Part shown: piece after piece, positions 26,541-36,036 of the stretch
How positions within the stretch are numbered: the first letter of the stretch is position 1
Layout of the letters: each line of letters begins with the position of its first letter
Assembly: GCA_021734835.1 (NCBI GenBank)
Contig: JAIPIH010000002.1
Location: 62,001-126,000 of the forward strand
From: Candidatus Cloacimonadota bacterium
GTDB lineage: Bacteria > Cloacimonadota > Cloacimonadia > Cloacimonadales > TCS61
Direction: 5' to 3'
Length of the DNA stretch: 64,000 bases
The notes under the pieces: generated by a model
Told to the model about the DNA's origin: nothing
The model's input: only the letters and a program-made list of their open reading frames with translations
The model's database searches: none
Position numbers and translations under genes: made by a program

Positions 26541-28406
26541 TTATACTTTTCTATTTCTATCACCCAGCAATACTATATCACGCAGAGCTTCAACATTTTT
26601 TGCTTTCAGCCATTTATTCTCAAAATTAACATTTTGAACGATCTGTGCAATTGCTGCTAGTGTTTGTAAATGGAAATTTCTTTCGTCCTTGGTACCAACT
26701 ATGACAAATACTATCTGCACTTTTGGAGCTTCTTTTGAAAAATAAATACCTTCTCGGCAGCGTGCTAACAGAATGGAGAACTTTTTATTTCCTGAGATTA
26801 TCAGGTGAGGAATAGCAAGGTTTTCCGTTATCACAGTAGAGCTTTCATCTTCCCTATCCAACAAGGAAGTATAAAAATTATCTTCTTTTGTATCAAGTGA
26901 AGCTGATAGGTTCTCAGCAACCTTATGGAAAAAGTCCTCCTTTGTGGTGCTCTTTTTAATATCCAAAATAATCGCTTTTTCTATTAGCTTATCAAATCTA
27001 TCTTTCTGAATATTATCACGTTCTCTAATTATTTCCTTTAATTCACTTTCTAATTTAGAAGTATCAAGATCCTTTGCTTTGATACGGTTTATCAATTGTA
27101 ATAGAGCAGATTCTTTGTTGGTGCGGATCCTACCGTAAAAAAAGAACCAGATAACACTGAAAGCAGCAAAAGCAGCTGTTATGATAAGCGTGTTTTTCCC
27201 CATCTCAACGATTATGAAAATATAAGCTATAATAGCAAATATCTGAAGCCAGGGATAAAGTGGTGATTTAAATTTCGGACGATAATTTTGAATTCCGCTT
27301 TCACGCATGATTATTGTTGAAATGTTAATAAATAAAAAAAGCAATAACATCATTGTAGAAGCTGTCTTAACCAGAGTTTCCAGAGGCAGAAAAATAACAG
27401 CTATCATGAATATACTTGTAAATATTAAAGAATTTACGGGTGTTTTAAGTTTATAGTTAATTGTAGAAAAGAATTTCGGTAAAAGCTGATCTTTACTCAT
27501 AGCAAGCGGATTTCTCGAAGCAGCCATAATTCCGGCATTAGCAGTTGAAAAAAATGCAAGCAAAGCAGCAACTGCAAGAATATACCTTCCTGGATTGCCC
27601 ATTATTACATGCGCTCCATCACTTATTGGTGTTAAGGTATAGTTCCCAACTTCACTAATTAACAACTTATTGCCTAAAATGCCGACTGTAACAAATACAA
27701 CCAGGAAATAGAGGATCGTTACAGTTAAAAAGGCTAAGATCATACCCTGAGGAATAGTTTTGGAAGGATTTTTTACTTCTTCTGCCACACTGGCGATTTT
27801 AGTTAATCCTCCAAACGAGATAAATATCATCCCTGCAGTCGTAAAGAGAGTTCTCAGATCACCTTTCATAAAGACATCAAAGTTTTTGTTATCGACAACC
27901 GGAATTCCTCGAATAACATAAAAAATGAGGATTGCAAATAGAAAGACGACCATCAAAACCTGTATTGTACCTGCATGTTTTGTACTTATAATATTCAATA
28001 TTGTAAAAAAAATACAAAATCCTGTAGCGATTAGTTTTATATGTAGCATCGAAATGTCCGGAAAGACAAAAGTAGCAAAAGCTCCAATCCCGATCAGAGC
28101 AAAAGCACTTTTGAACGCTAAAGAAAACCAGGATGTTAATCCTGCTAAAGTTCCAAAATTAGCTCCCATACTGCGGAAAATAAAGAAATATGACCCTCCG
28201 GCTTTGGGCATGGCAGTTGCAAGTTCAGCTTGACTAAGCATGCTTGGTATTACAAGTAATCCTGCCAGTAAATAAGCTATTACTATTGCCGGACCTGAGT
28301 TAAAATATGCCAGACCAGGTAGAATAAAAAGTCCGGAACTGATCATAGCACCAGCCGCTATACTAAAAACTGAGATCAGACCAAGTTCTTTCTTTAGCTT
28401 ACTCAT
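26541..28406 (-). CDS. APC-family amino-acid permease fused to a PTS EIIA-like domain
   Basis: 621 residues. The first ~430 form an APC transporter with about 12 membrane helices, beginning FSIAAGAMISSGLFILPGLA. A charged, coiled-coil-like linker (430-470) leads to a domain resembling fructose/mannitol-type EIIA (about 475-610), where LAIPHL carries the histidine that is phosphorylated in true EIIA proteins. The window contains no EI, HPr or EIIB gene. The EIIA-like part may therefore sense phosphorylation or metabolite state and gate transport. It starts one base before the GGDEF gene's stop. Confidence 0.87.
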   Translation of the reverse strand: MSKLKKELGLISVFSIAAGAMISSGLFILPGLAYFNSGPAIVIAYLLAGLLVIPSMLSQAELATAMPKAGGSYFFIFRSMGANFGTLAGLTSWFSLAFKSAFALIGIGAFATFVFPDISMLHIKLIATGFCIFFTILNIISTKHAGTIQVLMVVFLFAILIFYVIRGIPVVDNKNFDVFMKGDLRTLFTTAGMIFISFGGLTKIASVAEEVKNPSKTIPQGMILAFLTVTILYFLVVFVTVGILGNKLLISEVGNYTLTPISDGAHVIMGNPGRYILAVAALLAFFSTANAGIMAASRNPLAMSKDQLLPKFFSTINYKLKTPVNSLIFTSIFMIAVIFLPLETLVKTASTMMLLLFLFINISTIIMRESGIQNYRPKFKSPLYPWLQIFAIIAYIFIIVEMGKNTLIITAAFAAFSVIWFFFYGRIRTNKESALLQLINRIKAKDLDTSKLESELKEIIRERDNIQKDRFDKLIEKAIILDIKKSTTKEDFFHKVAENLSASLDTKEDNFYTSLLDREDESSTVITENLAIPHLIISGNKKFSILLARCREGIYFSKEAPKVQIVFVIVGTKDERNFHLQTLAAIAQIVQNVNFENKWLKAKNVEALRDIVLLGDRNRKV

Positions 28407-28407
28407 T

Positions 28408-29622
28408 TTATTTTAAGGCATCCAATTTTGCTACAATAATCTTGTTCCGGCCATCAGATTTTCCTTTATACATAGCCCTAACAGCGTTCTTCAGAAGATC
28501 GTTAACGGAAAGTTCTTCAGTATTGTAATTGGCAATACCAATTGTAACAGTTAAGGCTATTTGCTTATCTTTATATGTTATGGGGAATTTAGCGATCTGT
28601 TGTTTTATCAGTTTTGCTACGTGCAAAGCACCAATGGCATCAGTTTGCGGCAGCAGAATTACAAACTCTTCTCCCCCGTATCTACTTACAACGTCTTGCT
28701 TCCTGATCAAATTATTTATTAAATTTGAAATTTGCTTCAAAACAAAATCACCACAATCATAATTGTGATTTTTATTAATACAATTGAAATTATCCAGATC
28801 GATCAGCATAATGGAAAATTCTTCCTTAGATCTTTCAAATTTAGACTTCTCATATTCGAGCTTCTCTGTAAGTGCTCTTTTATTGGGTAGCTGAGTGAGA
28901 GGGTCAGTTCTAATAACCTCGAATAATTTTTTATTGGATTCACTTAGTTCAGCCTTTGCTTTTATCATATCTGTTATATTAATGGAGAAATTATATAGTT
29001 TGGGTTTATTAAAGACATTTTCATATTTATGGAAGCTGGATAACATATGCAATACTGATTTATTCTTATGCAAGTAAGTGATTTCACCGTATGGGATTTC
29101 CACATCACTATCATAACATTTATCTACATTAGCTCGGAATTGATCAAAATCAGCATTCGGGATCAGTAGATCTTCTACTTTTTTCCCAATAACATCTTTA
29201 CTCAAATACCCTAAGACCTTCTCACATTGATAATTCCAAGAGGAGATGCTATGATCTCTATCAATAGAATACACGGCAATGTAAGGTATGTTATAGATCA
29301 GTTTCTCTAGTTTATCTTCATATTGATGCAGTTGGTGATCAAGATTTTGCCAATTCTCAACATCTTCCTTATATTCCAGAAACCGGCGATAGATAAATAT
29401 TATTAAGCCTACAGTGAGTAAAAAGAAAATGATCAATAACTCTATCACTAATTTATAATTGAAAAATCCAAAGCTCTTCAGGATGTGGTCAGAGACGATA
29501 AATACTTTTAATAAAGCAAAACAAATTATTATAATTGTAACTAAAATAGCAACATCCACCGGAACTCGTTTATGAGTTCTTATAGTGCCTTTACGGCTGT
29601 CTTTTAGAAACGTGATATTCAT
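28408..29622 (-). CDS. PAS-GGDEF diguanylate cyclase, membrane-bound
   Basis: 404 residues: two membrane helices (about 28-46 and 58-78), a short coiled coil, a PAS domain (about 108-220, with IAVYSIDRDHSISSWNYQCE) and a GGDEF domain (about 235-400). The active-site signature is GGEEF within SRYGGEEFVILLPQ and the DPLTQLPNKRAL opening is intact, so c-di-GMP synthesis is expected. No RxxD inhibitory site is obvious before GGEEF. It heads the permease-miaB group; the start has a CGGAG ribosome site. Confidence 0.93.
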   Translation of the reverse strand: MNITFLKDSRKGTIRTHKRVPVDVAILVTIIIICFALLKVFIVSDHILKSFGFFNYKLVIELLIIFFLLTVGLIIFIYRRFLEYKEDVENWQNLDHQLHQYEDKLEKLIYNIPYIAVYSIDRDHSISSWNYQCEKVLGYLSKDVIGKKVEDLLIPNADFDQFRANVDKCYDSDVEIPYGEITYLHKNKSVLHMLSSFHKYENVFNKPKLYNFSINITDMIKAKAELSESNKKLFEVIRTDPLTQLPNKRALTEKLEYEKSKFERSKEEFSIMLIDLDNFNCINKNHNYDCGDFVLKQISNLINNLIRKQDVVSRYGGEEFVILLPQTDAIGALHVAKLIKQQIAKFPITYKDKQIALTVTIGIANYNTEELSVNDLLKNAVRAMYKGKSDGRNKIIVAKLDALK

Positions 29623-29685
29623 TATCTTATACTCCGAGGAAGTGTTGAATTTTCAAATTAGTTCCTAATACGTAAAATGTAAATT

Positions 29686-31713
29686 TCAGGATATCTCACT
29701 TCCTTCCTTGATATTTTTATCAGGATGTAACAATGCCAACTCATTATCACCTTGAACAGCTAAGATCATCGCCTCAGAATCAACTCCCATAACTTTACAT
29801 GGTTTTAGATTAACTAACAGCGGTACTGTTTTTCCAACGATATCTTCCGGAGCATAATCTTTTGCTATGCCGGCAACAACAGAGCGTTCTTCATTTCCAA
29901 TGCTAATCGTCAAATGCAGAAGTTTATTCGATTTTTTAATTTTTTCAGCAGATAATATTTTTGCAATTTTAATTTCGAGCTTGGCAAAATCTTGGAATTC
30001 AATTTCTGGTTTATGACAATTATTCTTATTCAGTTTTTTTTTGTTCTTCTGCAGGATTTCAAGTTGTTGTTTAACTTCCTTTTCCTCGATCTTTCTAAAT
30101 AATCTTTGAACATTGTTCATGGAATAGACAAATGATTCTTTGGTTATATTAGCCCAAACAATCGTTTCTGGAATACCTATCATATCATGTAATATTTCCA
30201 TACTTTTAGGTATGATCGGTGATGCCACGATAGTTAAAACACGAAGAATTTCGAAACAAATGTAAAGAGTCTCGGAAGCTTCTGACTTTTTCACTTTAAC
30301 CTTTTTCCACGGTTCAGATTCATCAAAGTACTTATTTCCAATTCTGGCGATATCCATAAATTGTTTTGTCGCTTTGCGTACTTGATAATGCGAATAGGAT
30401 ATTTTGATTTCAGCTGCAAGTTTATATACTTCCTTCAGGGTTTCTTGAGAAAGTTCAGAAAGTTTAACCGGCCGTTCAATTATACCATCGTAATGTTTAT
30501 TACAAAAAACACAAGTTCTGTTCGCCAGATTCCCTAAGACATTATTTAACTCACTATTTACACGTTTGCGGAAATCTTCCCAACTGAAATCACTATCTTT
30601 TGTCTCAGGAGCATTGGCTGCAAGAACATACCTGAGATATTCTCCTTCAAAATATTTTAAGTAATCTTCTACCCAGACCGTCCAGTTACGGCTTGTAGAC
30701 ATCTTTTCGCCTTCTAAATTCAGATACTCATTCGCCGGTACATCGTGTGGTAGGATAAAACCCTCTTTTTGTTTGGAAAGCATTGCCGGCCAAATAATTG
30801 TATGAAATGGAATGTTATCCTTTCCCAGGAAATGGATCATTTTTGTGTTTTGATCCAGCCAATAATCTTTCCATTTCTCAGGCTCATCTCTTTTTTCTGC
30901 CCATTCTTTTGTGGAAGAAAGATAGCCTATTGGAGCATCAAACCAGACATATAGAACTTTACCTTGTGTATTTTCCAACGGGATCGGTACTCCCCAATCT
31001 AGATCACGTGTGATACCACGTTCCTGTAAGCCTTCATTCAGCCAGCCAAGAACAAAATTTTTCACATTATCTTTCCAATAAGTTTTTGTAGCCAGCCACT
31101 CCCGCAATTCCTCTTCAAACTTAGGTAATTCAAGATACCAATGAACAGTACTTTTGATTATCGGTTTTTCGCCGGAAAGTTTACTTTTAGGCTCGATCAG
31201 TTCCATCGCATCGAGCAATTTCCCGCAGCTATCGCATTGATCTCCCCTAGCCCCAGCTGAATTACAATAAGGGCAATTACCTTCTACATATCTATCAGAG
31301 AGAAACCTCATGAGCTTTTCATCATAAAATTGCTTCAAATTCTTTTTTCTTAAATAACCTGCATTAAGAAGATTTAAAAAAAAATCCTGAGAATCTTTTA
31401 TATGATTTGGATGTGATGTGCCGGAGAAATTATCTAGTTGAATATTCAGCCCCTCCAGATCTGTCCTCATACTCCGATTGAATTTATCAACGATCTTCTG
31501 CGGAGATATCCCTTCCTCTTCTGCTTTGAGTGAAATTGGTGTTCCAAAATCATCTGTTCCGCCAATGTATAAAACATCGTTTCCCAGCAATTTCTGAAAT
31601 CTGACAAAAATATCTGCATTCAGATATGAACCGACTATATGTCCAATATGTAGTTTGCCGTTTGCGTAGGTGAGCGCACTGGTCACTAAGTACTTTTCCA
31701 AATTATTCTCCAT
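29686..31713 (-). CDS. metG: Methionyl-tRNA synthetase
   Basis: Class I synthetase of 675 residues. HIGH is at residues 22-25, four zinc cysteines lie in CPYCNSAGARGDQCDSCG near 145, and the KMSKS loop is a KMSTS variant (GEKMSTSRNW) near residue 335. The C-terminal ~110 residues form a tRNA-binding OB-fold (EIKIAKILSAEKI, VVAGIAKDY), as in dimeric MetRS. A terminator separates it from the protease gene upstream. A TTGACA hexamer at 31762-31757 may be its -35 element. No methionine leader or T-box is seen. Confidence 0.97.
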   Translation of the reverse strand: MENNLEKYLVTSALTYANGKLHIGHIVGSYLNADIFVRFQKLLGNDVLYIGGTDDFGTPISLKAEEEGISPQKIVDKFNRSMRTDLEGLNIQLDNFSGTSHPNHIKDSQDFFLNLLNAGYLRKKNLKQFYDEKLMRFLSDRYVEGNCPYCNSAGARGDQCDSCGKLLDAMELIEPKSKLSGEKPIIKSTVHWYLELPKFEEELREWLATKTYWKDNVKNFVLGWLNEGLQERGITRDLDWGVPIPLENTQGKVLYVWFDAPIGYLSSTKEWAEKRDEPEKWKDYWLDQNTKMIHFLGKDNIPFHTIIWPAMLSKQKEGFILPHDVPANEYLNLEGEKMSTSRNWTVWVEDYLKYFEGEYLRYVLAANAPETKDSDFSWEDFRKRVNSELNNVLGNLANRTCVFCNKHYDGIIERPVKLSELSQETLKEVYKLAAEIKISYSHYQVRKATKQFMDIARIGNKYFDESEPWKKVKVKKSEASETLYICFEILRVLTIVASPIIPKSMEILHDMIGIPETIVWANITKESFVYSMNNVQRLFRKIEEKEVKQQLEILQKNKKKLNKNNCHKPEIEFQDFAKLEIKIAKILSAEKIKKSNKLLHLTISIGNEERSVVAGIAKDYAPEDIVGKTVPLLVNLKPCKVMGVDSEAMILAVQGDNELALLHPDKNIKEGSEIS

Positions 31714-31792
31714 CTACTTTAATTATTTTTATCTTCAAACTTAATTAAATTAATAATGTCAAGTGATAATAAAATTGCCTATTAAATTCTAA

Positions 31793-31824
31793 ACAAAAAA
31801 AACCTCCCAAGGTCTGGAAGGTTT
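31793..31824 (-). terminator. Intrinsic terminator after the protease gene
   Basis: On the minus strand AACCTTCC (31823-31816), a seven-base loop and GGGAGGTT (31808-31801) form an eight-pair stem with one G-U pair, followed directly by a run of T (31800-31795). It lies 16 bases past the S41 protease stop and ends the long prfB-to-protease transcript. Confidence 0.88.
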
Positions 31825-31839
31825 CATAAAGTTGTCTAT

Positions 31840-33489
31840 TTATTCCAGTTTCTTCTTCTTTTCCCGGTTATGTTCCTCAGCATATCTGAACATATCGGCC
31901 AATGATCTGTATTTATCAAATATTTTAATAGTTTCTTGCAACTGGAAATCTTCTTCAATAAGGATTTTATAAAGCTCAATATCTCCAAATTTTCTTCCGA
32001 TTATATTGCTGTTCAATTCATTTGTAATCCAGCTGTAGATACTGTCAACTTCTGCTTGTTCAAAGCTGATATTCTCACTTTTAGCGTATTCCAGGAAATC
32101 TTGAATTTCTTGCTCAGAACATCTGAAATCGAGTTCAACATCTTCTTCATGATCTACCAAGTAATCAACAGAATAATTGAAGAAAGCATTTTTTCTCCTT
32201 AATTCTACACCAAGGTCGGAAAGTTTGTTTTGTTCTATTTCAATGTCGGGTGTGATCCCACCTCCCCCATACACGACTCTTCCTTTACTGGTATAATAAA
32301 TATCCTCATGATTTTTTTCTTCTGCTGCTTCATGCAGCTCTTTGATCTCTTCAGTAGAGATATCACCGTTTCTTACTCGCTCGTCTTTTAAGAGTTTATC
32401 ATTGATGTCTTTATGAATACATCTACCTGAATTAATATAATATTTTGCTGTAGTGATCTTGATGCCATTACCATCTGACAACGGGAATAATCTTTGCACA
32501 GATCCCTTGCCAAAAGAAGGTTGTCCTACAATCAATCCGCGATCCCAATCCTGTAAAGAACCGGCAAATATTTCCGAGGCACTGGCGGAACCGTTATTGA
32601 TAAGAACGATCACCGGATAATCATCTCTTATCCTGTTAAATCTTGTAAGGTATTTTTCATTTGTTTGAGGAGCTCTGCCTTTTGTAAATACAACGAGCTT
32701 ACCTTTTCCGACAAATTCATTGACAGTGTTAATAGCTTCACGCAGCAATCCACCGGGATTGAACCTTAAGTCAATGATGAGACCTCTGATACCTTCAGCT
32801 TCAAGTTCATCCAATTTTTCACGCAGATCGGTTGTAGTATTGGCATTGAATTGTCTTATCCGTAGATATCCTACTCCATTATCTAATTTGAATGAATAAG
32901 GTATGCTGTGAATTTTGATTATCTCTCGGACAATCTCAAATTCAAGTTCATTTTTAACTCCCGGTCTTATTATTGATATCATTACTTTTGTTCCAGGTTC
33001 TCCACGCATCAATTTGATAGATTCATCTGTATTTAAACCAACCACACTAACACCATCAACCTTAGAGATTTTATCACCTGCCAGAATTCCCAACCTGTAA
33101 GCCGGAGTACCTTCTATCGGTGCAACAACTGTTATATAGTCACCCTTTTTATCAATTGAGATTCCAAGTCCACCGAATTCTCCCTTTGTATCTGTACTAA
33201 ATTTCTCAAATTCATCCGGTGTAAAATAATATGTGTGGGGATCAACCTCATCTAGCATTCCTTTGATAGCAGAATCTATTAGTTTATCAACATCTAACTC
33301 TTCAACATAATTCTGTCTGAGATTAAAAAGTGCTTCGCTAAACAATTTAAGTTTTTTATAGACGTTTGCATCTCCGGAATTCGATGCATCTGCATTTGCA
33401 AAGTTAAAAAGTAAAGCACCTATTATTATCCACCCAATTATACTAGCGGAAAATAAAATTTTACTCATTTTATTTAGTTTATTTTTCAT
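31840..33489 (-). CDS. S41 family C-terminal processing protease
   Basis: 549 residues. An N-terminal signal anchor (about 9-29) exports the protein. A PDZ domain (about 95-175, with GGLGISIDKKGDYITVVAPI) precedes the catalytic core. The nucleophile serine is in LINNGSASASEIFAG near residue 310 and the catalytic lysine in GQPSFGKGSVQ near 335. CtpA-type proteases trim periplasmic proteins with non-polar C-termini. The C-terminal ~120 residues are an acidic extension of unknown role. It overlaps the tmk stop by one base. Confidence 0.93.
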   Translation of the reverse strand: MKNKLNKMSKILFSASIIGWIIIGALLFNFANADASNSGDANVYKKLKLFSEALFNLRQNYVEELDVDKLIDSAIKGMLDEVDPHTYYFTPDEFEKFSTDTKGEFGGLGISIDKKGDYITVVAPIEGTPAYRLGILAGDKISKVDGVSVVGLNTDESIKLMRGEPGTKVMISIIRPGVKNELEFEIVREIIKIHSIPYSFKLDNGVGYLRIRQFNANTTTDLREKLDELEAEGIRGLIIDLRFNPGGLLREAINTVNEFVGKGKLVVFTKGRAPQTNEKYLTRFNRIRDDYPVIVLINNGSASASEIFAGSLQDWDRGLIVGQPSFGKGSVQRLFPLSDGNGIKITTAKYYINSGRCIHKDINDKLLKDERVRNGDISTEEIKELHEAAEEKNHEDIYYTSKGRVVYGGGGITPDIEIEQNKLSDLGVELRRKNAFFNYSVDYLVDHEEDVELDFRCSEQEIQDFLEYAKSENISFEQAEVDSIYSWITNELNSNIIGRKFGDIELYKILIEEDFQLQETIKIFDKYRSLADMFRYAEEHNREKKKKLE

Positions 33490-34109
33490 TATTCTATCTC
33501 CTTATCTATAATATTAATCACAGCCTGATAAATTTGTTCGATACTTTTATTACCATCCAGCACTCTAAATCTAGCTGGTTCCTTTTTAGCAAGAACTAAA
33601 AATCCATCTCTAACTTTCTTATGAAACAAAAGCGATTCTTGTTCCAATCTGTCAGCTTTATTTTCTAATATTCTTGATAATCCTATTTCCTCATTTAAGT
33701 CAATAAGGAAAGTGATATCAGGAACTAATCCAAAAGTAGCATATCTCCTAATTGTGTCAATAAGCTTTCCGTCAATCTTTCTGGCAGCTCCTTGATAAGC
33801 AAAGGTCGAATCATAATATCTATCAGAGATGACGATTTTACCTTTTTGTAATTCAGGGATAATCCATTCACCCGTATGCTGGCTTCTGGCAGCCATATAT
33901 AAAAGAACTTCAGTCTGGGGAAGCATCTCCTTATTATCAATAGAAAGCAACACTTCCCTAATTGTTTCAGATATTTTCGGACCGCCTGGTTCTCTTGTTA
34001 AAAAAACCTGTTTCCCGATTTTTTCTAAATGATCTTTTAACATTTTAGCTTGCGTAGATTTTCCGCAGCCCTCAATGCCTTCAAATGTGATAAAAATTCC
34101 TTTTTTCAT
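33489..34109 (-). CDS. tmk: Thymidylate kinase
   Basis: 206-residue kinase converting dTMP to dTDP. The P-loop FEGIEGCGKSTQ is at residues 9-20, the substrate-binding TREPGGPKISE near 38, DRYYDSTFAYQGAAR near 96, and the LID region near 140-155. The stop and the protease start share a base (TAATG), so the genes are coupled. Confidence 0.96.
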   Translation of the reverse strand: MKKGIFITFEGIEGCGKSTQAKMLKDHLEKIGKQVFLTREPGGPKISETIREVLLSIDNKEMLPQTEVLLYMAARSQHTGEWIIPELQKGKIVISDRYYDSTFAYQGAARKIDGKLIDTIRRYATFGLVPDITFLIDLNEEIGLSRILENKADRLEQESLLFHKKVRDGFLVLAKKEPARFRVLDGNKSIEQIYQAVINIIDKEIE

Positions 34110-34117
34110 TTTAATTC

Positions 34118-34567
34118 CTAATGTGTAATATTTTGAAAATCAGCTGCAAATATCATGGCGTCTTCAACCGGAGATATATAATAAGAATTTCTAGTTCCCA
34201 AATACTTAAATCCCAGATTTTTGTAGAAAGAAATTGCGGCTAGATTAGATTCTCTTACCTCTAAAAAAAACTTGTAACATTTCTCATTCAGCAATTTACT
34301 GATCAGAAAATTGATCAAGCATGAGCCATAACCTTTTCGCTGAAATTCTGGGAGAACTGCTATATTGGTGATATCAAATTGGTCATAGATCATCCAGCCG
34401 CAAATGTAAGCCATTATTTGATTTTTACTCATCATTACATAAGCATATCTATTCTCTATCTCCTCGATGAACATTTCTTCATTCCACATATTTGTGAAAA
34501 CTTTCTCTTCGATTTTCATAATCTCTGGCAAGTGTTTTTTTTGCATTTCCTTGATTGTAATATCCAT
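34118..34567 (-). CDS. rimI: Ribosomal protein S18-alanine N-acetyltransferase-like GNAT
   Basis: 149-residue GNAT acetyltransferase. The acetyl-CoA loop QRKGYGSCLINFL is near residue 76, preceded by FDITNIAVLPEF, which matches RimI. LEVRESNLAAISFYKNLGFKYLGTRNSYY is the expected C-terminal core. RimI acetylates ribosomal protein S18, though other targets are possible. Its start overlaps the mltD stop by one base. Confidence 0.88.
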   Translation of the reverse strand: MDITIKEMQKKHLPEIMKIEEKVFTNMWNEEMFIEEIENRYAYVMMSKNQIMAYICGWMIYDQFDITNIAVLPEFQRKGYGSCLINFLISKLLNEKCYKFFLEVRESNLAAISFYKNLGFKYLGTRNSYYISPVEDAMIFAADFQNITH

Positions 34568-36036
34568 TAATAATATAATTTTTGACCCGGATAGATCATT
34601 ATAATGCCGTTTCGGACATTAAGATTATTATTTTTAATCAGAGTTGTTTGAGAAACCCCTAATTCCAAAGAGATAGAGCCAACAGTTTCTCCCTTTTTTA
34701 CCAAATGATATTTATCAGTTTTTTTTATGGCTGAGCTTGAAACATCTCCGTAGAGCCTTAATTTTTGCCCTGGATGAATAGTACTTGATCTTAAATTATT
34801 TAAAAGTTTGATGCTATTAACTGTGGTTTTATATTTCCGAGCAATATTATAAAGATTATCTCCCGATTTTACAATATGATAAGTAATAAAACCGTCATTT
34901 TCATTCATAAATTGGTTTTCAATATTAGCAAGCAATTGAAGATCTTTATCTTCCCCGTCCGGGATAAGGACCAAATATTCACCGGGCGGTAGTACTACAT
35001 TATTAACAGCAGAATATTTTATCCGATTTCTTTGATAGATTTTAATCCAGGGATTTAACTCCAGGATCTTACCAATTGATGTTCCCTGAGCTTTTGCCCA
35101 TTCATCAATCTTATAGTGCCCCTTTAGTTTGATTAACTTTAGCTGTCGATCCTGCAGGATCGGAGCTTTTCTTTCAAAATATTTTCCAAATATTTCCTTT
35201 TCATTTTCAAATATCATTTTTATAGCAGCTGCCCGCCAAACATATTTATGTGTTTCATCAACTCTCATTAACAGATCGAAGAAATCGTGAGCATCCTGTT
35301 CCCGCACTACTTTTGAGATGCTTCCAACTCCGGCGTTATAAGAACAAAAAGTTAGTAACCAGTCATCAGTATTGCCTTTCTGAAGATAATTTCTGGCGTT
35401 TAACAAATATTTTGCTGCGGCCGGAGTAGCCAGAAACACATTTCTACGTTCATCAATAAAGGAGTTTATCCGTAACCCATATCCTGTTGCAGTTTTTGGC
35501 ATGAACTGCCATATTCCTAAAGCTCCTACTGAAGATCCTGCCATTGGATTTAATCTACTCTCTGCAATTGCTAAATACTTTACGTCTAATGGAATTCCAA
35601 ATTCTGTAAAAACGGAATCAAAATAAGCGAAATATTCTCCGCTTCTGGGGATAAATTTATGAGCAACTCTAAGTTCCTGCTGAAAAATTTTCTCGAACTT
35701 ATCGTAGATCCTGTCATTTGTAAGATCGAATCTTCTCTCTGAAAATATCATGGAATCTGGGATGACGAAATCCTTATTGACCGCCACTCTGCTGTTAGCT
35801 GCTTCCAGGGCATATTGCAGAGAATCGATCTGATAATATAGTTCTTCGTTTTTGATCATCAATGTATCAATTATAATATTACGATTAATTATTTCCTGCT
35901 GTAGAGAATCAAAATATATTGTTTCATAATTAACTAATTGTTGCTTTCCAGGTTGATCAATCTCGGTTCTATCTGTTATTGTACAACTTATAAATGAGCT
36001 GACCAAAACTAAGAGAAACATATATTTTAGTTGCAT
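34567..36036 (-). CDS. MltD-like membrane-bound lytic transglycosylase with LysM repeats
   Basis: 489-residue predicted lipoprotein: signal peptide with lipobox ending at Cys18 (SFISC). A lytic transglycosylase domain (about 135-285) has the catalytic Glu in IAESRLNPMAGSS and GALGIWQFMPKTA. Two LysM peptidoglycan-binding repeats form the C-terminus (YHIVKSGDNLYNIARKY near 385 and YHLVKKGETVGSISLEL near 445). It cleaves peptidoglycan strands at the outer membrane. The gene is joined to rfbB and rimI by one-base overlaps. Confidence 0.93.
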   Translation of the reverse strand: MQLKYMFLLVLVSSFISCTITDRTEIDQPGKQQLVNYETIYFDSLQQEIINRNIIIDTLMIKNEELYYQIDSLQYALEAANSRVAVNKDFVIPDSMIFSERRFDLTNDRIYDKFEKIFQQELRVAHKFIPRSGEYFAYFDSVFTEFGIPLDVKYLAIAESRLNPMAGSSVGALGIWQFMPKTATGYGLRINSFIDERRNVFLATPAAAKYLLNARNYLQKGNTDDWLLTFCSYNAGVGSISKVVREQDAHDFFDLLMRVDETHKYVWRAAAIKMIFENEKEIFGKYFERKAPILQDRQLKLIKLKGHYKIDEWAKAQGTSIGKILELNPWIKIYQRNRIKYSAVNNVVLPPGEYLVLIPDGEDKDLQLLANIENQFMNENDGFITYHIVKSGDNLYNIARKYKTTVNSIKLLNNLRSSTIHPGQKLRLYGDVSSSAIKKTDKYHLVKKGETVGSISLELGVSQTTLIKNNNLNVRNGIIMIYPGQKLYY

